Shown piece by piece: positions 23,965 through 31,532 of a stretch of DNA of 32,142 nt (the first letter of the stretch is position 1; each line of letters starts with the position of its first letter). A program made the translations under genes and the position numbers. The notes under the pieces are model-generated. The model saw only the letters and a list, made by a program, of their open reading frames with translations, had not been told where the DNA came from and made no database searches. Location: assembly GCF_001724715.1 (NCBI RefSeq), contig NZ_MEFG01000032.1:1-32142 (forward strand), read 5' to 3'. This DNA comes from Sphingomonas sp. SCN 67-18. GTDB lineage: Bacteria; Pseudomonadota; Alphaproteobacteria; Sphingomonadales; Sphingomonadaceae.

Positions 23965-24867
23965 ATGCGTAAAGCTTTTGCGACAGCCTTGATGATCGGG
24001 GCGGCGCTTTCACTGACCGCCTGCGGTAAGGATTCAAAGGCCGAAGGCGGCAAGGGGCTCGAAAAGGGCCAGGTCGTCGCCACCGTCGATGGCCAGGACA
24101 TCACCATTCACGAACTCAATGCCGAACTGATGGGCGTCGCGCTGCCGACCGGCGAACGCCGCAAGGCGATCGAGCAGGCGGCGTTGCAGCAGATCATCAA
24201 CCGCCGCATCCTCGCCAACATCGCGCGCGAGCAGGGCATCGACAAGACGCCGATGTACATCCTGCAGGAACGCCGCGCCGACGAGGCGCTGCTGGTCCAG
24301 CTGCTGCAGCGCGACCTGGCGTCGAAGGTGCCGGTGCCGAGCCGCACCGAGGCCGAGCGCTACATGCAGGAAAACCCCAAGCTGTTCGCGGACCGCAAGA
24401 TCTTTGCGATCGACCAGATCCAGTTCGAGCAGCCCGAGGATCTGAGCCGCCTGCGCGCCTATGAGCCGCTGAAGACGATGGACCAGGTCGAGCAGCGGCT
24501 GGTCGAGGACGGCATCAAATATCGCCGTGCCCCGGCCGAACTGGATTCGGTGGGCGCCAACCCCGCCCTGCTCGCCCAGATCGAGAAGCTGCCCGAGGGC
24601 GAGATCTTCCTGATCCCGACCGGCCGGGCCGTGCTGGCGAACCGCATCACCGGCACCCGCACCGTGCCGTTTGGCGGCGAGGACGCGATCCAGTTCGCCA
24701 CGCGCCAGATTCAGACCAACCGTCTGGCCGATTCCGCGACCAAGCAATATGACGCCAAGCTGAAGACGGCGCGCGAAGGCGTGAAATATCAGGACGGTTA
24801 CGCCCCGCCGGCACCGCCCGCCGCGGCCAAGGCCGCCCCGGCCCCCGCCGCGACGCCGAAGAGCTGA
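23965..24867 (+). CDS. EpsD-like lipoprotein peptidyl-prolyl isomerase
   Basis: A 300-residue periplasmic lipoprotein with a clear lipobox, SLTAC at residues 16-20, so Cys20 should be acylated. A SurA N-like helical domain follows (VATVDGQDITIHELNAEL, then RRKAIEQAALQQIINRRILANIAREQGID), then a degenerate parvulin-type region with EAERYMQENPKLFADRKIFAIDQI and a low-complexity Ala/Pro tail ending at residue 300. Genes like this (EpsD family) recur in exosortase/EPS loci; a role in folding the beta-barrel or OPX protein is inferred. The ATG at 23965 follows AAAGGG. In-frame codons upstream to 23731 overlap the SpsK-like gene and lack a signal peptide, so they are rejected. A strong hairpin follows the stop. 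Confidence 0.85.
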   Translation: MRKAFATALMIGAALSLTACGKDSKAEGGKGLEKGQVVATVDGQDITIHELNAELMGVALPTGERRKAIEQAALQQIINRRILANIAREQGIDKTPMYILQERRADEALLVQLLQRDLASKVPVPSRTEAERYMQENPKLFADRKIFAIDQIQFEQPEDLSRLRAYEPLKTMDQVEQRLVEDGIKYRRAPAELDSVGANPALLAQIEKLPEGEIFLIPTGRAVLANRITGTRTVPFGGEDAIQFATRQIQTNRLADSATKQYDAKLKTAREGVKYQDGYAPPAPPAAAKAAPAPAATPKS

Positions 24868-24879
24868 CCGACCGGATGA

Positions 24880-24914
24880 GGCGACGTCCTTGCCGAAAGG
24901 GCAGGGGCGTCGCC
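24880..24914 (+). terminator. 15-bp hairpin between convergent EpsD-like and acyltransferase genes
   Basis: Arms 24880-24894 and 24900-24914 pair over 15 bp with two G-U wobbles and a GAAAG loop. Outer flanks ACCGGA (24871-24876) and TCCGGT (24926-24931) can pair further. The T content after the stem is modest, so termination strength is uncertain, but its place 12 bp after the stop of the EpsD-like gene fits a shared terminator. Confidence 0.6.
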
Positions 24915-24930
24915 CGTCCGTCTTGTCCGG

Positions 24931-26028
24931 TCAGGACCTGGCGGCGCCTGCTGTCGTTCGCGGGCTGCGCAACAGACGTTTCCCGAACGTGATCGCCGGA
25001 TGCTCCACGAACATCCATGACAGGCAGGCGAGAAAAACGGTGATCGCCAATGCCGCCACGCTGTTGGCCAGCCAGGGGATCGACCACGCCAGGCATAGCG
25101 GCACCAGCGCCTGCTGCACCGGAAATGCGTAGATATAGACGCCGTAGGAAATATCCCCGCGCCGCGTGATCGCGCGGAAACGCTCGGGCGCCATATAGCC
25201 GAAACAGACGATGGCGTAGGAACCGAAGACCGCGAGGATATGGGTGAAGGCCGGGGTGAAGGCCGCGACGGCCACGATCAGCATCGCCATCCAGCCGAAC
25301 ATGGCGTTCAGCACGATCCGGTCGCGCCACAGATACAGGACCATGCCCGCGCCGAAATAGCGGAACAGGTCCGCCAGCAGCACGATGTGGAAGGTGACGC
25401 CGCCCAGCCCGTCCGAATCCGGGAAGACCGCCGAGATGACGAAGCTCATCGCCCATGCGCCGAGCACGGCCGCGTTGCGGAAGCCGCGCAGCAGCATCAG
25501 CACCGCGCAGCCGGCATAGCAGGCGACTTCATAACGCAGCGTCCACAGGCTGCCGTTGATCGCATTGGCGAAGGGATGGCTGACGAAAACGGATTCCAGC
25601 CCGTCCGCGCGGGGCAGGAAGAACAGGTTCCTGAGGAAGCCGAAGGTCGTGCCGCTGGAAAAATACTGGCCCATCGTCGCGGTGGTGAACAGCGGGCCGA
25701 ACAACAGCACGGTCGCCAGCACCGACACCCACAGGCCGGGAAGAATGCGGAATGCGCGCTTGAGCCAGAAGGACCGGCCGCTGCTTGACCGATCGAAGCT
25801 GCCCGCGATGAGCAGACCGCTCAGCACGAAGAAGGCCGCGACCGAAACATAGCCGAGCGACGCCTGGCCGCCGGTGAGGCGATAAAGCGGCTCGGCGCTT
25901 TCCGAGCCGGCCGTCAGCACGAAGGAATGGGAGACCAGCACCATCGCGGCCGCGACGAGGCGGATGCTGTCGAAGCCATTGTCATGGCTGAGGGTGATCG
26001 CCGCGTGCTTCGTGCCTGAAGGTGCCAC
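24931..26028 (-). CDS. Acyltransferase family 3 (OafA/ExoZ-like) membrane protein
   Basis: A 365-residue polytopic inner-membrane enzyme with about ten hydrophobic helices that would add acetyl or another acyl group to the EPS repeat unit, possibly before flipping. Features of the family: FDSIRLVAAAMVLVSHSFVL with the conserved His34, VAAFFVLSGLLIAGSF, FWLKRAFRILPGLW with two conserved arginines, NGSLWTLRYEVACY with Glu, and SYGVYIYAFPVQQAL. The start codon is GTG 26028, with CGGAG seven bases upstream. It converges on the EpsD-like gene with a shared terminator and lies 88 bp from the glycosyltransferase to its right. The acyl group and target sugar are unknown. Confidence 0.9.
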   Translation of the reverse strand: MAPSGTKHAAITLSHDNGFDSIRLVAAAMVLVSHSFVLTAGSESAEPLYRLTGGQASLGYVSVAAFFVLSGLLIAGSFDRSSSGRSFWLKRAFRILPGLWVSVLATVLLFGPLFTTATMGQYFSSGTTFGFLRNLFFLPRADGLESVFVSHPFANAINGSLWTLRYEVACYAGCAVLMLLRGFRNAAVLGAWAMSFVISAVFPDSDGLGGVTFHIVLLADLFRYFGAGMVLYLWRDRIVLNAMFGWMAMLIVAVAAFTPAFTHILAVFGSYAIVCFGYMAPERFRAITRRGDISYGVYIYAFPVQQALVPLCLAWSIPWLANSVAALAITVFLACLSWMFVEHPAITFGKRLLRSPRTTAGAARS

Positions 26029-26116
26029 CGTTACGCTCCGCGATCCGAATCGGGACTCAAGCTCTATTCCGGCCCGGTCTATCCGGTCACCTGATAATAT
26101 TTCGGGAATCCGCCCG

Positions 26117-27403
26117 TCAGGCGAGCAGCGCCTTCAGGTCGCCGGCAAGCTGGTCGACGAAGTGGAAGGGGCCGGGCTGCAGAAAGGGCGTCTCGATGCA
26201 CCGGTCCCACCCGCCGCGCGGATCGGCCTCATAGGCCCGGCACGCGTCCGCAAGCGCCTCCGCGATCGCCTTCGGCCGGACATCCGCCAGCGAGACGATG
26301 TTCGGATGGGTGGCGGAAAGATCCTTGTTGGCGAAGGAGTTGGTGATGGTGCGGATGCCGAAATGGGCCATTTCGAGCGGCGGGTAGCTGGGGTGGGGCG
26401 ATGACATCAGGGACAGGCCGATGGCGGTCGTCTGGAGCATCCGCGCATAATCCTCCATCGACAATTTGCCGACCGAGCGGATCGCCTGGCCGTTGCCGAG
26501 GGGAATGTCGTCATGCGGGGTTCCCGCCGAGATGATGGCCCAATCGCGCGCCGCAGGATCGGTCTTCACCCATTCCACCAACCCCTTCTCGATCAGCGAG
26601 AAGCAATTGCGGGCAATGGCGGGGCGGCCATAGATCAGGATCTGGCGCTTCTTGTCGTCCCGTTGCGTGACGAAAGGCCTGAGGCTGTCCGACAGTCTGG
26701 GCTCGAACACATAGCTGCGATCGACGCGATGCTTCTGGGCGGTGAAATAGGTGAACAGTTCCGAACTGTTGAAGATGCCCCAGGCCGGCCACGGGGAATC
26801 GAAGGCCAGCCGCGCCAGCATGTGGGTGGACGAGAAGGGGTAGAAGGCCGGCTCATATTCCTGGATCAGGTAGAGCAGCGGCAGGGGCGGCCTGCCGTAC
26901 AGCGCGGCCTGCGCCTCGATCAGCTGGTTCAGGTTGAGCGTCGTCCACCAGTTATAGGACAGGAACAGGTCGTTGCGGCGCACCGGGACCTCGGGCGTCT
27001 GGGCGGATCGCGGAACAAGGGCGATGCCGGCCGGATCGAGACCGAACTGCCGCGCGCGCCTGTCGATGAGATCGCGGTCGCCGTCCGTCTCGAAATCGTC
27101 CGCCAGAATGCGAAGGTCGAACCCGGTCCGCTGGCCAAGCGAGAGGAAGATATCGATGCCCGTCGTGACGCCCCCAAAGGCGCGCTGGGACGCAACCGAG
27201 GGAATGACCAGCGTCAGCCGCGCATCGGCCGACGGATCCGCCGAGATGCGATAGTCGTGGAGCTTGATGTCTTCGAGCGGCGGCGCGGACAGCCGGGCGC
27301 GGGCCTTGATGAAGGCCTCGACCGCGAAGCGGGGCGCATGGCGCTTTATCTGCTCTCTGAACTGCAAGGACGTACGACTCTCTTTGTTGGCTGGGATATC
27401 CAT
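26117..27403 (-). CDS. WsaF-like GT-B glycosyltransferase (probable rhamnosyltransferase)
   Basis: A 428-residue cytosolic glycosyltransferase of the WsaF kind. The N-terminal region has ARLTLVIPSVASQRAFGGVTTGID (residues 61-84, shown here in part), the family's opening motif, preceded by an approximately 60-residue extension typical of WsaF-type proteins. Later FLSYNWWTTLN, YLIQEYEPAFYPFSSTH, ILIYGRPAIARNCF and SPHPSYPPLEMAHFG (335-349) form the GT-B C-terminal sugar-nucleotide site. WsaF transfers rhamnose from dTDP-rhamnose in a surface glycan, so rhamnose is plausible but inferred. Start ATG 27403 has no clear ribosome-binding site; it lies 26 bp after the flippase stop, so translation may depend on the upstream gene. 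Same-strand order is flippase, then this gene, then acyltransferase. Confidence 0.88.
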   Translation of the reverse strand: MDIPANKESRTSLQFREQIKRHAPRFAVEAFIKARARLSAPPLEDIKLHDYRISADPSADARLTLVIPSVASQRAFGGVTTGIDIFLSLGQRTGFDLRILADDFETDGDRDLIDRRARQFGLDPAGIALVPRSAQTPEVPVRRNDLFLSYNWWTTLNLNQLIEAQAALYGRPPLPLLYLIQEYEPAFYPFSSTHMLARLAFDSPWPAWGIFNSSELFTYFTAQKHRVDRSYVFEPRLSDSLRPFVTQRDDKKRQILIYGRPAIARNCFSLIEKGLVEWVKTDPAARDWAIISAGTPHDDIPLGNGQAIRSVGKLSMEDYARMLQTTAIGLSLMSSPHPSYPPLEMAHFGIRTITNSFANKDLSATHPNIVSLADVRPKAIAEALADACRAYEADPRGGWDRCIETPFLQPGPFHFVDQLAGDLKALLA

Positions 27404-27429
27404 CCACGCGCCGATGGCCCGGCGCCGGA

Positions 27430-28716
27430 TCAGTAGATGATCAGGGCGGCGATGATCGCAAGGCTGCACGCTATACGGATGAATGACGCCACGGCAAGGC
27501 GGCGGTCGACGAGTTTCAGGGGCGCGGCGCAAAGATAGGACTGGGCCAGCGACAAGGCGGCGCCGATCGCGAAGGCAAACGGAATCGCCAATATGTCGAG
27601 ATGCAGGTGAGCGAACAGGATAGCGACCGGAAATGCCGCCGCCCGCATCACCGTAATCCTGGGGAAGTCGCGGGTCAGGCCTTGCGCCATCAACAGGGTG
27701 GTGAGCCATGATTGTTCGATCTGGATCATCTGGACGATCGCGGATGCGAAGATCAGCGCGCGCAGGCCGGTATATTCCGGGCCGTAGATGAATGTGACCA
27801 GTCGCGGCCCGGCCAGCGTGAGAACGGCGACGAACAGCACCGCCAGCGCAATCACCAACCAACCGATGCGGTTGACCCGCCGCGCGAGAATGTCGCGCGT
27901 ACCGGCCGCGGGAGAGAAGCTGGGCAGGAACAGGTTCATGATGACCTTGCTGAGCACGCTGACCCCGCCCTGGCCGAGCGCGCAGGCGACGGCGTAGAAC
28001 GCCAGCTCGCGCGAGGTGAAGCTGGCGGCGATCACCAGGCGGTCGCCCTGCACGGCGGCGAGCAGCAGGGTGGCGTTGATATAGATGGGCGTGGAAAAGC
28101 GCGCGACGAGCTTGATGACCCGGCGCCGGGGCAGGAAGCTGTAGCGCATCGTCTTGCCGGAATGGCTGATCAGCAGTTGGATGAGGACATTGGCATAGGC
28201 CCCGGCGACGACCGCCCAATAGCTGCGCGTCGCGAAGGCGATGCCGGCGAGGACGAGCAGCTCGACGGTGAAGCGCGTCACGTCGATGCGGGTTTCCGCC
28301 GTGAACCGGTCCGACCGCTGTTCGACCTTATATTCGAGATTGACGAAGCCGCGCAGGATGATGACCCCTCCCATCGCTGCGATGGTAGGCCAGATGGCGG
28401 GGCTGTTGAACAGCAGCGCCAGCGGATAGGCGATGAGCATGATCGCGATGCCGACCAGCGCCGATCCGAACACGCGATAGGCGTGCGACGTGCGCATCAC
28501 ATCGGCGCGATAGCCGAAGCGGTTGCTGACCACGAACCGGTCGATCCCCGCATCCGCGAACATGTCCAGCGCGGCGAGGATGGAAATCAGGATCACGGCC
28601 AGGCCGAACTGGTCCGCGCCCAGCACGCGCGCCAGGATGACCCCGCGCGCGAAGGAGGCGGCGACCCCGAAGCCGCTGTAAAAGCCGACAAAGAAAATGC
28701 TTTTGAGTTTTGGCAC
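27430..28716 (-). CDS. Wzx-type polysaccharide flippase (MOP superfamily)
   Basis: A 428-residue polytopic membrane protein with about twelve hydrophobic helices, expected to flip the lipid-linked EPS repeat unit to the periplasmic face. Typical features are the N-terminal GVAASFARGVILARVLGADQFGLAV (charged Arg in the first helices), RGFVNLEYKVEQRSDRFTAE, AVQGDRLVIAASF and GPEYTGLRALIFASAIVQMIQ. Start codon GTG 28716 with AAGG five bases upstream. It is the first gene of a minus-strand unit with the WsaF-like transferase and acyltransferase, and diverges from the second Wzz gene. Wzx/Wzy logic implies a Wzy polymerase, which is not in the window. Confidence 0.88.
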   Translation of the reverse strand: MPKLKSIFFVGFYSGFGVAASFARGVILARVLGADQFGLAVILISILAALDMFADAGIDRFVVSNRFGYRADVMRTSHAYRVFGSALVGIAIMLIAYPLALLFNSPAIWPTIAAMGGVIILRGFVNLEYKVEQRSDRFTAETRIDVTRFTVELLVLAGIAFATRSYWAVVAGAYANVLIQLLISHSGKTMRYSFLPRRRVIKLVARFSTPIYINATLLLAAVQGDRLVIAASFTSRELAFYAVACALGQGGVSVLSKVIMNLFLPSFSPAAGTRDILARRVNRIGWLVIALAVLFVAVLTLAGPRLVTFIYGPEYTGLRALIFASAIVQMIQIEQSWLTTLLMAQGLTRDFPRITVMRAAAFPVAILFAHLHLDILAIPFAFAIGAALSLAQSYLCAAPLKLVDRRLAVASFIRIACSLAIIAALIIY

Positions 28717-28966
28717 GCGGCCTTGCCCTGATCAACGGATGCCCGGCCGGCCTGAAACGATGGCCGGCGAGGCTTGCCATGAAGTATCAACCAATTTTTG
28801 TATATGCCGTTAAGGAGGCTGTGCCGCCGAATCGTCGGTGGTTGCAAGCATCGGCGGCGGATATTACCGCCGGCGCGGCGAATTTGATGGGAACGCCCGG
28901 GTTGAAGCCTTGCCAGGATGATCCGACGCAATATGGCAGGCAAGGTTGGGATCGAAGGGGTGTGAG
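28717..28966. other. Divergent intergenic region between flippase and second Wzz gene (250 bp)
   Basis: No gene supported. It should carry two promoters. A 7-bp hairpin (28746-28752 with 28762-28768) lies in the flippase leader. An AT-rich patch with AATTTTTGTATATG (28793-28806) is a candidate -10 region. An AAGGAGG at 28812-28818 has only a 2-base spacer to a GTG, and the frame that follows has poor codon use, so I do not call a leader peptide. Confidence 0.45.
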
Positions 28967-30331
28967 ATGACCATCGTCCAGTTCTTCCGCATCCTGATCG
29001 CCCGTCGCGCGATTTTCCTGGTCGCGCTGATCAGCTGCTTCATGGGCGCTTTCCTCGTCTCCCAGGTCATGCTGGCGCCCCGTTACGAGGCGCGCAGCCG
29101 CATTCTTCTGAAGGCGCTGAACCCCGATCCCGTCACCGGCGAGATGATCGCCGACGGTTCGGTCGAATCCTATGTGAGCACCCAGGCGGAGCTGGTCACC
29201 GATTACCAGACGATGGGGGCGGTGATCGATCGGCTGGGCTGGGCCAATAACCCGACGCTGATCGACCAATATGCCGCGCTGACCGGAGGGGCGAGCCCGG
29301 ACATCCGGCGCTGGCTGGCCCAGAACATCGCCGCATCCACCAATGTCCAGCTGATCCCGGGCAGCAACATCCTGGAAATCGTCTGTTCCGGCAATTCTCC
29401 GGAGGCGGCGAAGGAGATCTCCAATCTCATCCGCGGCACATATATCGACCTGAACGTGGAGCAGAAGCGCCAGGCCGCGCTGCGCCTTGCCGACTGGTAC
29501 CGCGAGCAGGGGGATGATGCGCTGGTTGCGCTGCGCGAACTGGAAAGGCAGAGGGCCGATTACGCCCGCGAAAATGGCATCGCGCTGGCGCAGAATGCGC
29601 CGGACGCGGAAGCATCCAAGCTGTCCGCGCTGGCGATGCAGAGCATGATGGTGGCTCTGCCCGCGCCGCGCAGCCCCGCGTCGCTGGCGTCGCCCGCCGC
29701 CATGCAGCTTGAAACCGTGCGGCAGCAGCTTGCCCAGGCATCGACCACGCTTGGCCCGAACCACCCGGCCTATCAGGCGCTCCAGCGGCAATATTCGGTC
29801 CTGCAGGGGGAGGCGCAGCGCGAACAGGCGGCCCGCTCCGCCGCGGCGTCCAGCGGCGGCCGCCCCGACCTGACTGCCGCGCTGGAACGGCAGAAGGCCA
29901 GGGTGCTGGCGCAGAAGGATCAGGTCGATGCGCTGGACCGGATGCGCCGCGCCGCGGACCTCAAGCGCGATGAATATCTGAAGGCCATGCAGCGCGCGGC
30001 CGACCTGCGCGACACGGCGAGCTCGACCGAATCCGATCTGGAGCCGATGGGCGACCCGATCGGCCCGGAAAAGCCGACTTTCCCCAATATTCCGCTGATC
30101 ACGCTCGGGTCCATCGCGCTGGGGGCGGTGCTGGGCATCGTCGTGGCGGTGCTGGTCGAGCTTCTCGCGCTGCGCATACGCGGCAGGGAAGATCTGGATT
30201 TCGCCGCCGGCGCGCCGCTTCTGGCAAGCCTCGACGGGCGCCGTGGCCTGCGGCGATGGCTGGGGCTGCGGCGCGGGTCTTCCGGCTTTTCCGGCCATGG
30301 TTTCAATGAAGTCGCAGGAGTATCGCGATGA
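28967..30331 (+). CDS. Wzz-type polysaccharide co-polymerase, copy 2 (paralogue of 16181-17548)
   Basis: A 454-residue inner-membrane protein with the same layout as the first copy: N-terminal MTIVQFFRILIARRAIFLVAL (helix about 15-35), then APRYEARSRILL, DPVTGEMIADGSVESYVSTQ, the long periplasmic region with LGPNHPAYQALQRQY, and a second helix following FPNIP. Full-length collinearity with copy 1 (MSLIQFLRIFWARRS, LPTRYEAKSRVML, DPVTGQL, LGPNHPTFQALQRQ, FPNVP) shows paralogy. The C-terminal tail is different and Arg/Gly-rich (RRGLRRWLGLRRG), with no CpsD partner gene adjacent. It overlaps the following GT2 start as ATGA, so it is coupled to that gene. ATG 28967 chosen, with GAAGGGG upstream. 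Function is presumed chain-length control with a different partner. Confidence 0.9.
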   Translation: MTIVQFFRILIARRAIFLVALISCFMGAFLVSQVMLAPRYEARSRILLKALNPDPVTGEMIADGSVESYVSTQAELVTDYQTMGAVIDRLGWANNPTLIDQYAALTGGASPDIRRWLAQNIAASTNVQLIPGSNILEIVCSGNSPEAAKEISNLIRGTYIDLNVEQKRQAALRLADWYREQGDDALVALRELERQRADYARENGIALAQNAPDAEASKLSALAMQSMMVALPAPRSPASLASPAAMQLETVRQQLAQASTTLGPNHPAYQALQRQYSVLQGEAQREQAARSAAASSGGRPDLTAALERQKARVLAQKDQVDALDRMRRAADLKRDEYLKAMQRAADLRDTASSTESDLEPMGDPIGPEKPTFPNIPLITLGSIALGAVLGIVVAVLVELLALRIRGREDLDFAAGAPLLASLDGRRGLRRWLGLRRGSSGFSGHGFNEVAGVSR

Positions 30332-31305
30332 GCGATGAGCGTGAGTGCGATCTTTCCATCCTCATCGTCAGCTACAACACCCGCGACCTGACCGTCGCGG
30401 CCATCGAGAGCGTCTTTCGCTTTCCGCCGGACAGACCGTTCGAGCTCATCGTTCTCGATAACGCATCGAGCGACGGATCGGCGGAGGCGATCGCGGAGCG
30501 TTTTGGCGGACGGGTGCGGCTGATCGCCCACCAGACCAATGTCGGCTTTGCCGCCGGCAACAATATCGCCGCGCAAAGCGCGACCGGCCGGCAGCTGCTG
30601 CTGCTCAATCCCGATACGCTGGTGCTCGACGGCACCTTGACCAACATTCTCGATTTCGCCCGCCGGCAACCACAGCGGCGCATATGGGGCGGGCGCACCC
30701 TGTTTCCCGATCATTCGTTGAACCCCACGTCATGCTGGCGGCGGCTGACGCTGTGGAGCCTGTTCTGCTCGGCAACGGGGTTGACCTACATGTTTCCGCG
30801 CAGCCGGCTGTTCAATTCGGAAGCCTATGGCGACTGGGCGCGCGACAGCGAGGCCGATGTCGATATCGTCACCGGGTGCTTCCTGCTGATCGATCATGAT
30901 TTCTGGGCGCGGCTAAGGGGCTTCGACCCGACATTCTTCATGTATGCGGAGGAAGCGGACCTGTGCCTGCGCGCCGCCGCCGCCGGCGCCCGCCCCGGCA
31001 TCACGCCCACCGCGCAACTGGTCCACTATGGCGGCGCATCAGAAGTGACGCGGACGGAAAAGGTGATCACCACCATGCGCGGGCGCATCACCCTGATGCG
31101 CAAGCATTGGAGCACGGCGGCCTATGTCGCGGGGCGCGGGCTGCTGCTGCTCTGGGCCTTTTCGCGGATGGTGGCGTCGCGGGTGCTCTCCGGTCCGCAG
31201 GATAATCCCGGCCAGTCCCACCAGAAATGGTCGGAGATTTGGGCGCGCCGCGCCGAATGGCTGGTGGCTTATCCTATTGTCACGGATGGGCGCGCAGACC
31301 CTTGA
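30328..31305 (+). CDS. Family 2 glycosyltransferase, WbbL-like (possible rhamnosyltransferase)
   Basis: A 325-residue GT-A transferase. Characteristic segments: LSILIVSYNTRDLTVAAIES (residues 9-28), FELIVLDNASSDGSAEAI, ANVGF-type TNVGFAAGNNIAAQ (70-83), LLLNPDTLVLDG (91-102, acting as the DxD), VTGCFLLIDHDFWARLRGFDPTFFMYAEEADLCLR with the conserved (D/E)EADLCLR acid. This is the WbbL/rhamnosyltransferase-like subset, but rhamnose transfer is inferred. ATG 30328 overlaps the stop of Wzz copy 2 (ATGA). The C-terminus has a hydrophobic patch (GLLLLWAFSRMV) suggesting membrane contact. The next gene begins 227 bp later, after an AT-richer intergenic region. Confidence 0.88.
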   Translation: MSDERECDLSILIVSYNTRDLTVAAIESVFRFPPDRPFELIVLDNASSDGSAEAIAERFGGRVRLIAHQTNVGFAAGNNIAAQSATGRQLLLLNPDTLVLDGTLTNILDFARRQPQRRIWGGRTLFPDHSLNPTSCWRRLTLWSLFCSATGLTYMFPRSRLFNSEAYGDWARDSEADVDIVTGCFLLIDHDFWARLRGFDPTFFMYAEEADLCLRAAAAGARPGITPTAQLVHYGGASEVTRTEKVITTMRGRITLMRKHWSTAAYVAGRGLLLLWAFSRMVASRVLSGPQDNPGQSHQKWSEIWARRAEWLVAYPIVTDGRADP

Positions 31306-31532
31306 AATCTTGCCGTGGACGCTCACTGTTAACCATAATGCGCCAAGCGGAGCCTAATAAGAGGCGAATCCGCCTCTATGCTATCGCCAACAGCAATAAT
31401 GCGGACTAGTGGCTGATTTTGCACGAATGGCTTGGATTAATTCTGAACAATATCCTCGATGCCGTCCATACCCATGCTTCCCTGATTTATGATAACTATG
31501 CTTTGGGACGGTATTAACCAAGGGGAAGAACC
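31306..31532. other. Intergenic region before beta-helix gene with CtrA-like half sites
   Basis: No gene seen in these 227 bp. It is AT-richer than the coding surroundings. A 7-bp hairpin (AGAGGCG 31360-31366, loop AATC, CGCCTCT 31371-31377) lacks a T tract, so terminator status is doubtful. TTAACCAT at 31329-31336 and TTAACCAA at 31514-31521 resemble CtrA half sites of Alphaproteobacteria; the second lies 11 bp before the next start codon. The ribosome-binding site AAGGGGAAG lies at about 31520-31528. Confidence 0.4.

Noticed and set aside
27404-28219. Upstream in-frame extension of the WsaF-like glycosyltransferase to 700 codons
   Set aside because: The extension overlaps the flippase gene in another frame, has no homology-like features, and the glycosyltransferase family N-terminus begins near the ATG at 27403.
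28779-28970. Possible leader peptide whose stop overlaps the Wzz copy 2 start (ATGA)
   Set aside because: Codon use is unlike the neighbours, the AAGGAGG has only a 2-base spacer to GTG, and the region is better explained as a divergent promoter.
28787-30298. 503-codon minus-strand frame opposite Wzz copy 2
   Set aside because: Antisense shadow; the plus-strand protein has clear paralogy to Wzz copy 1.
31360-31377. Hairpin after the WbbL-like gene as a terminator
   Set aside because: A 7-bp stem without a following T tract on either strand.
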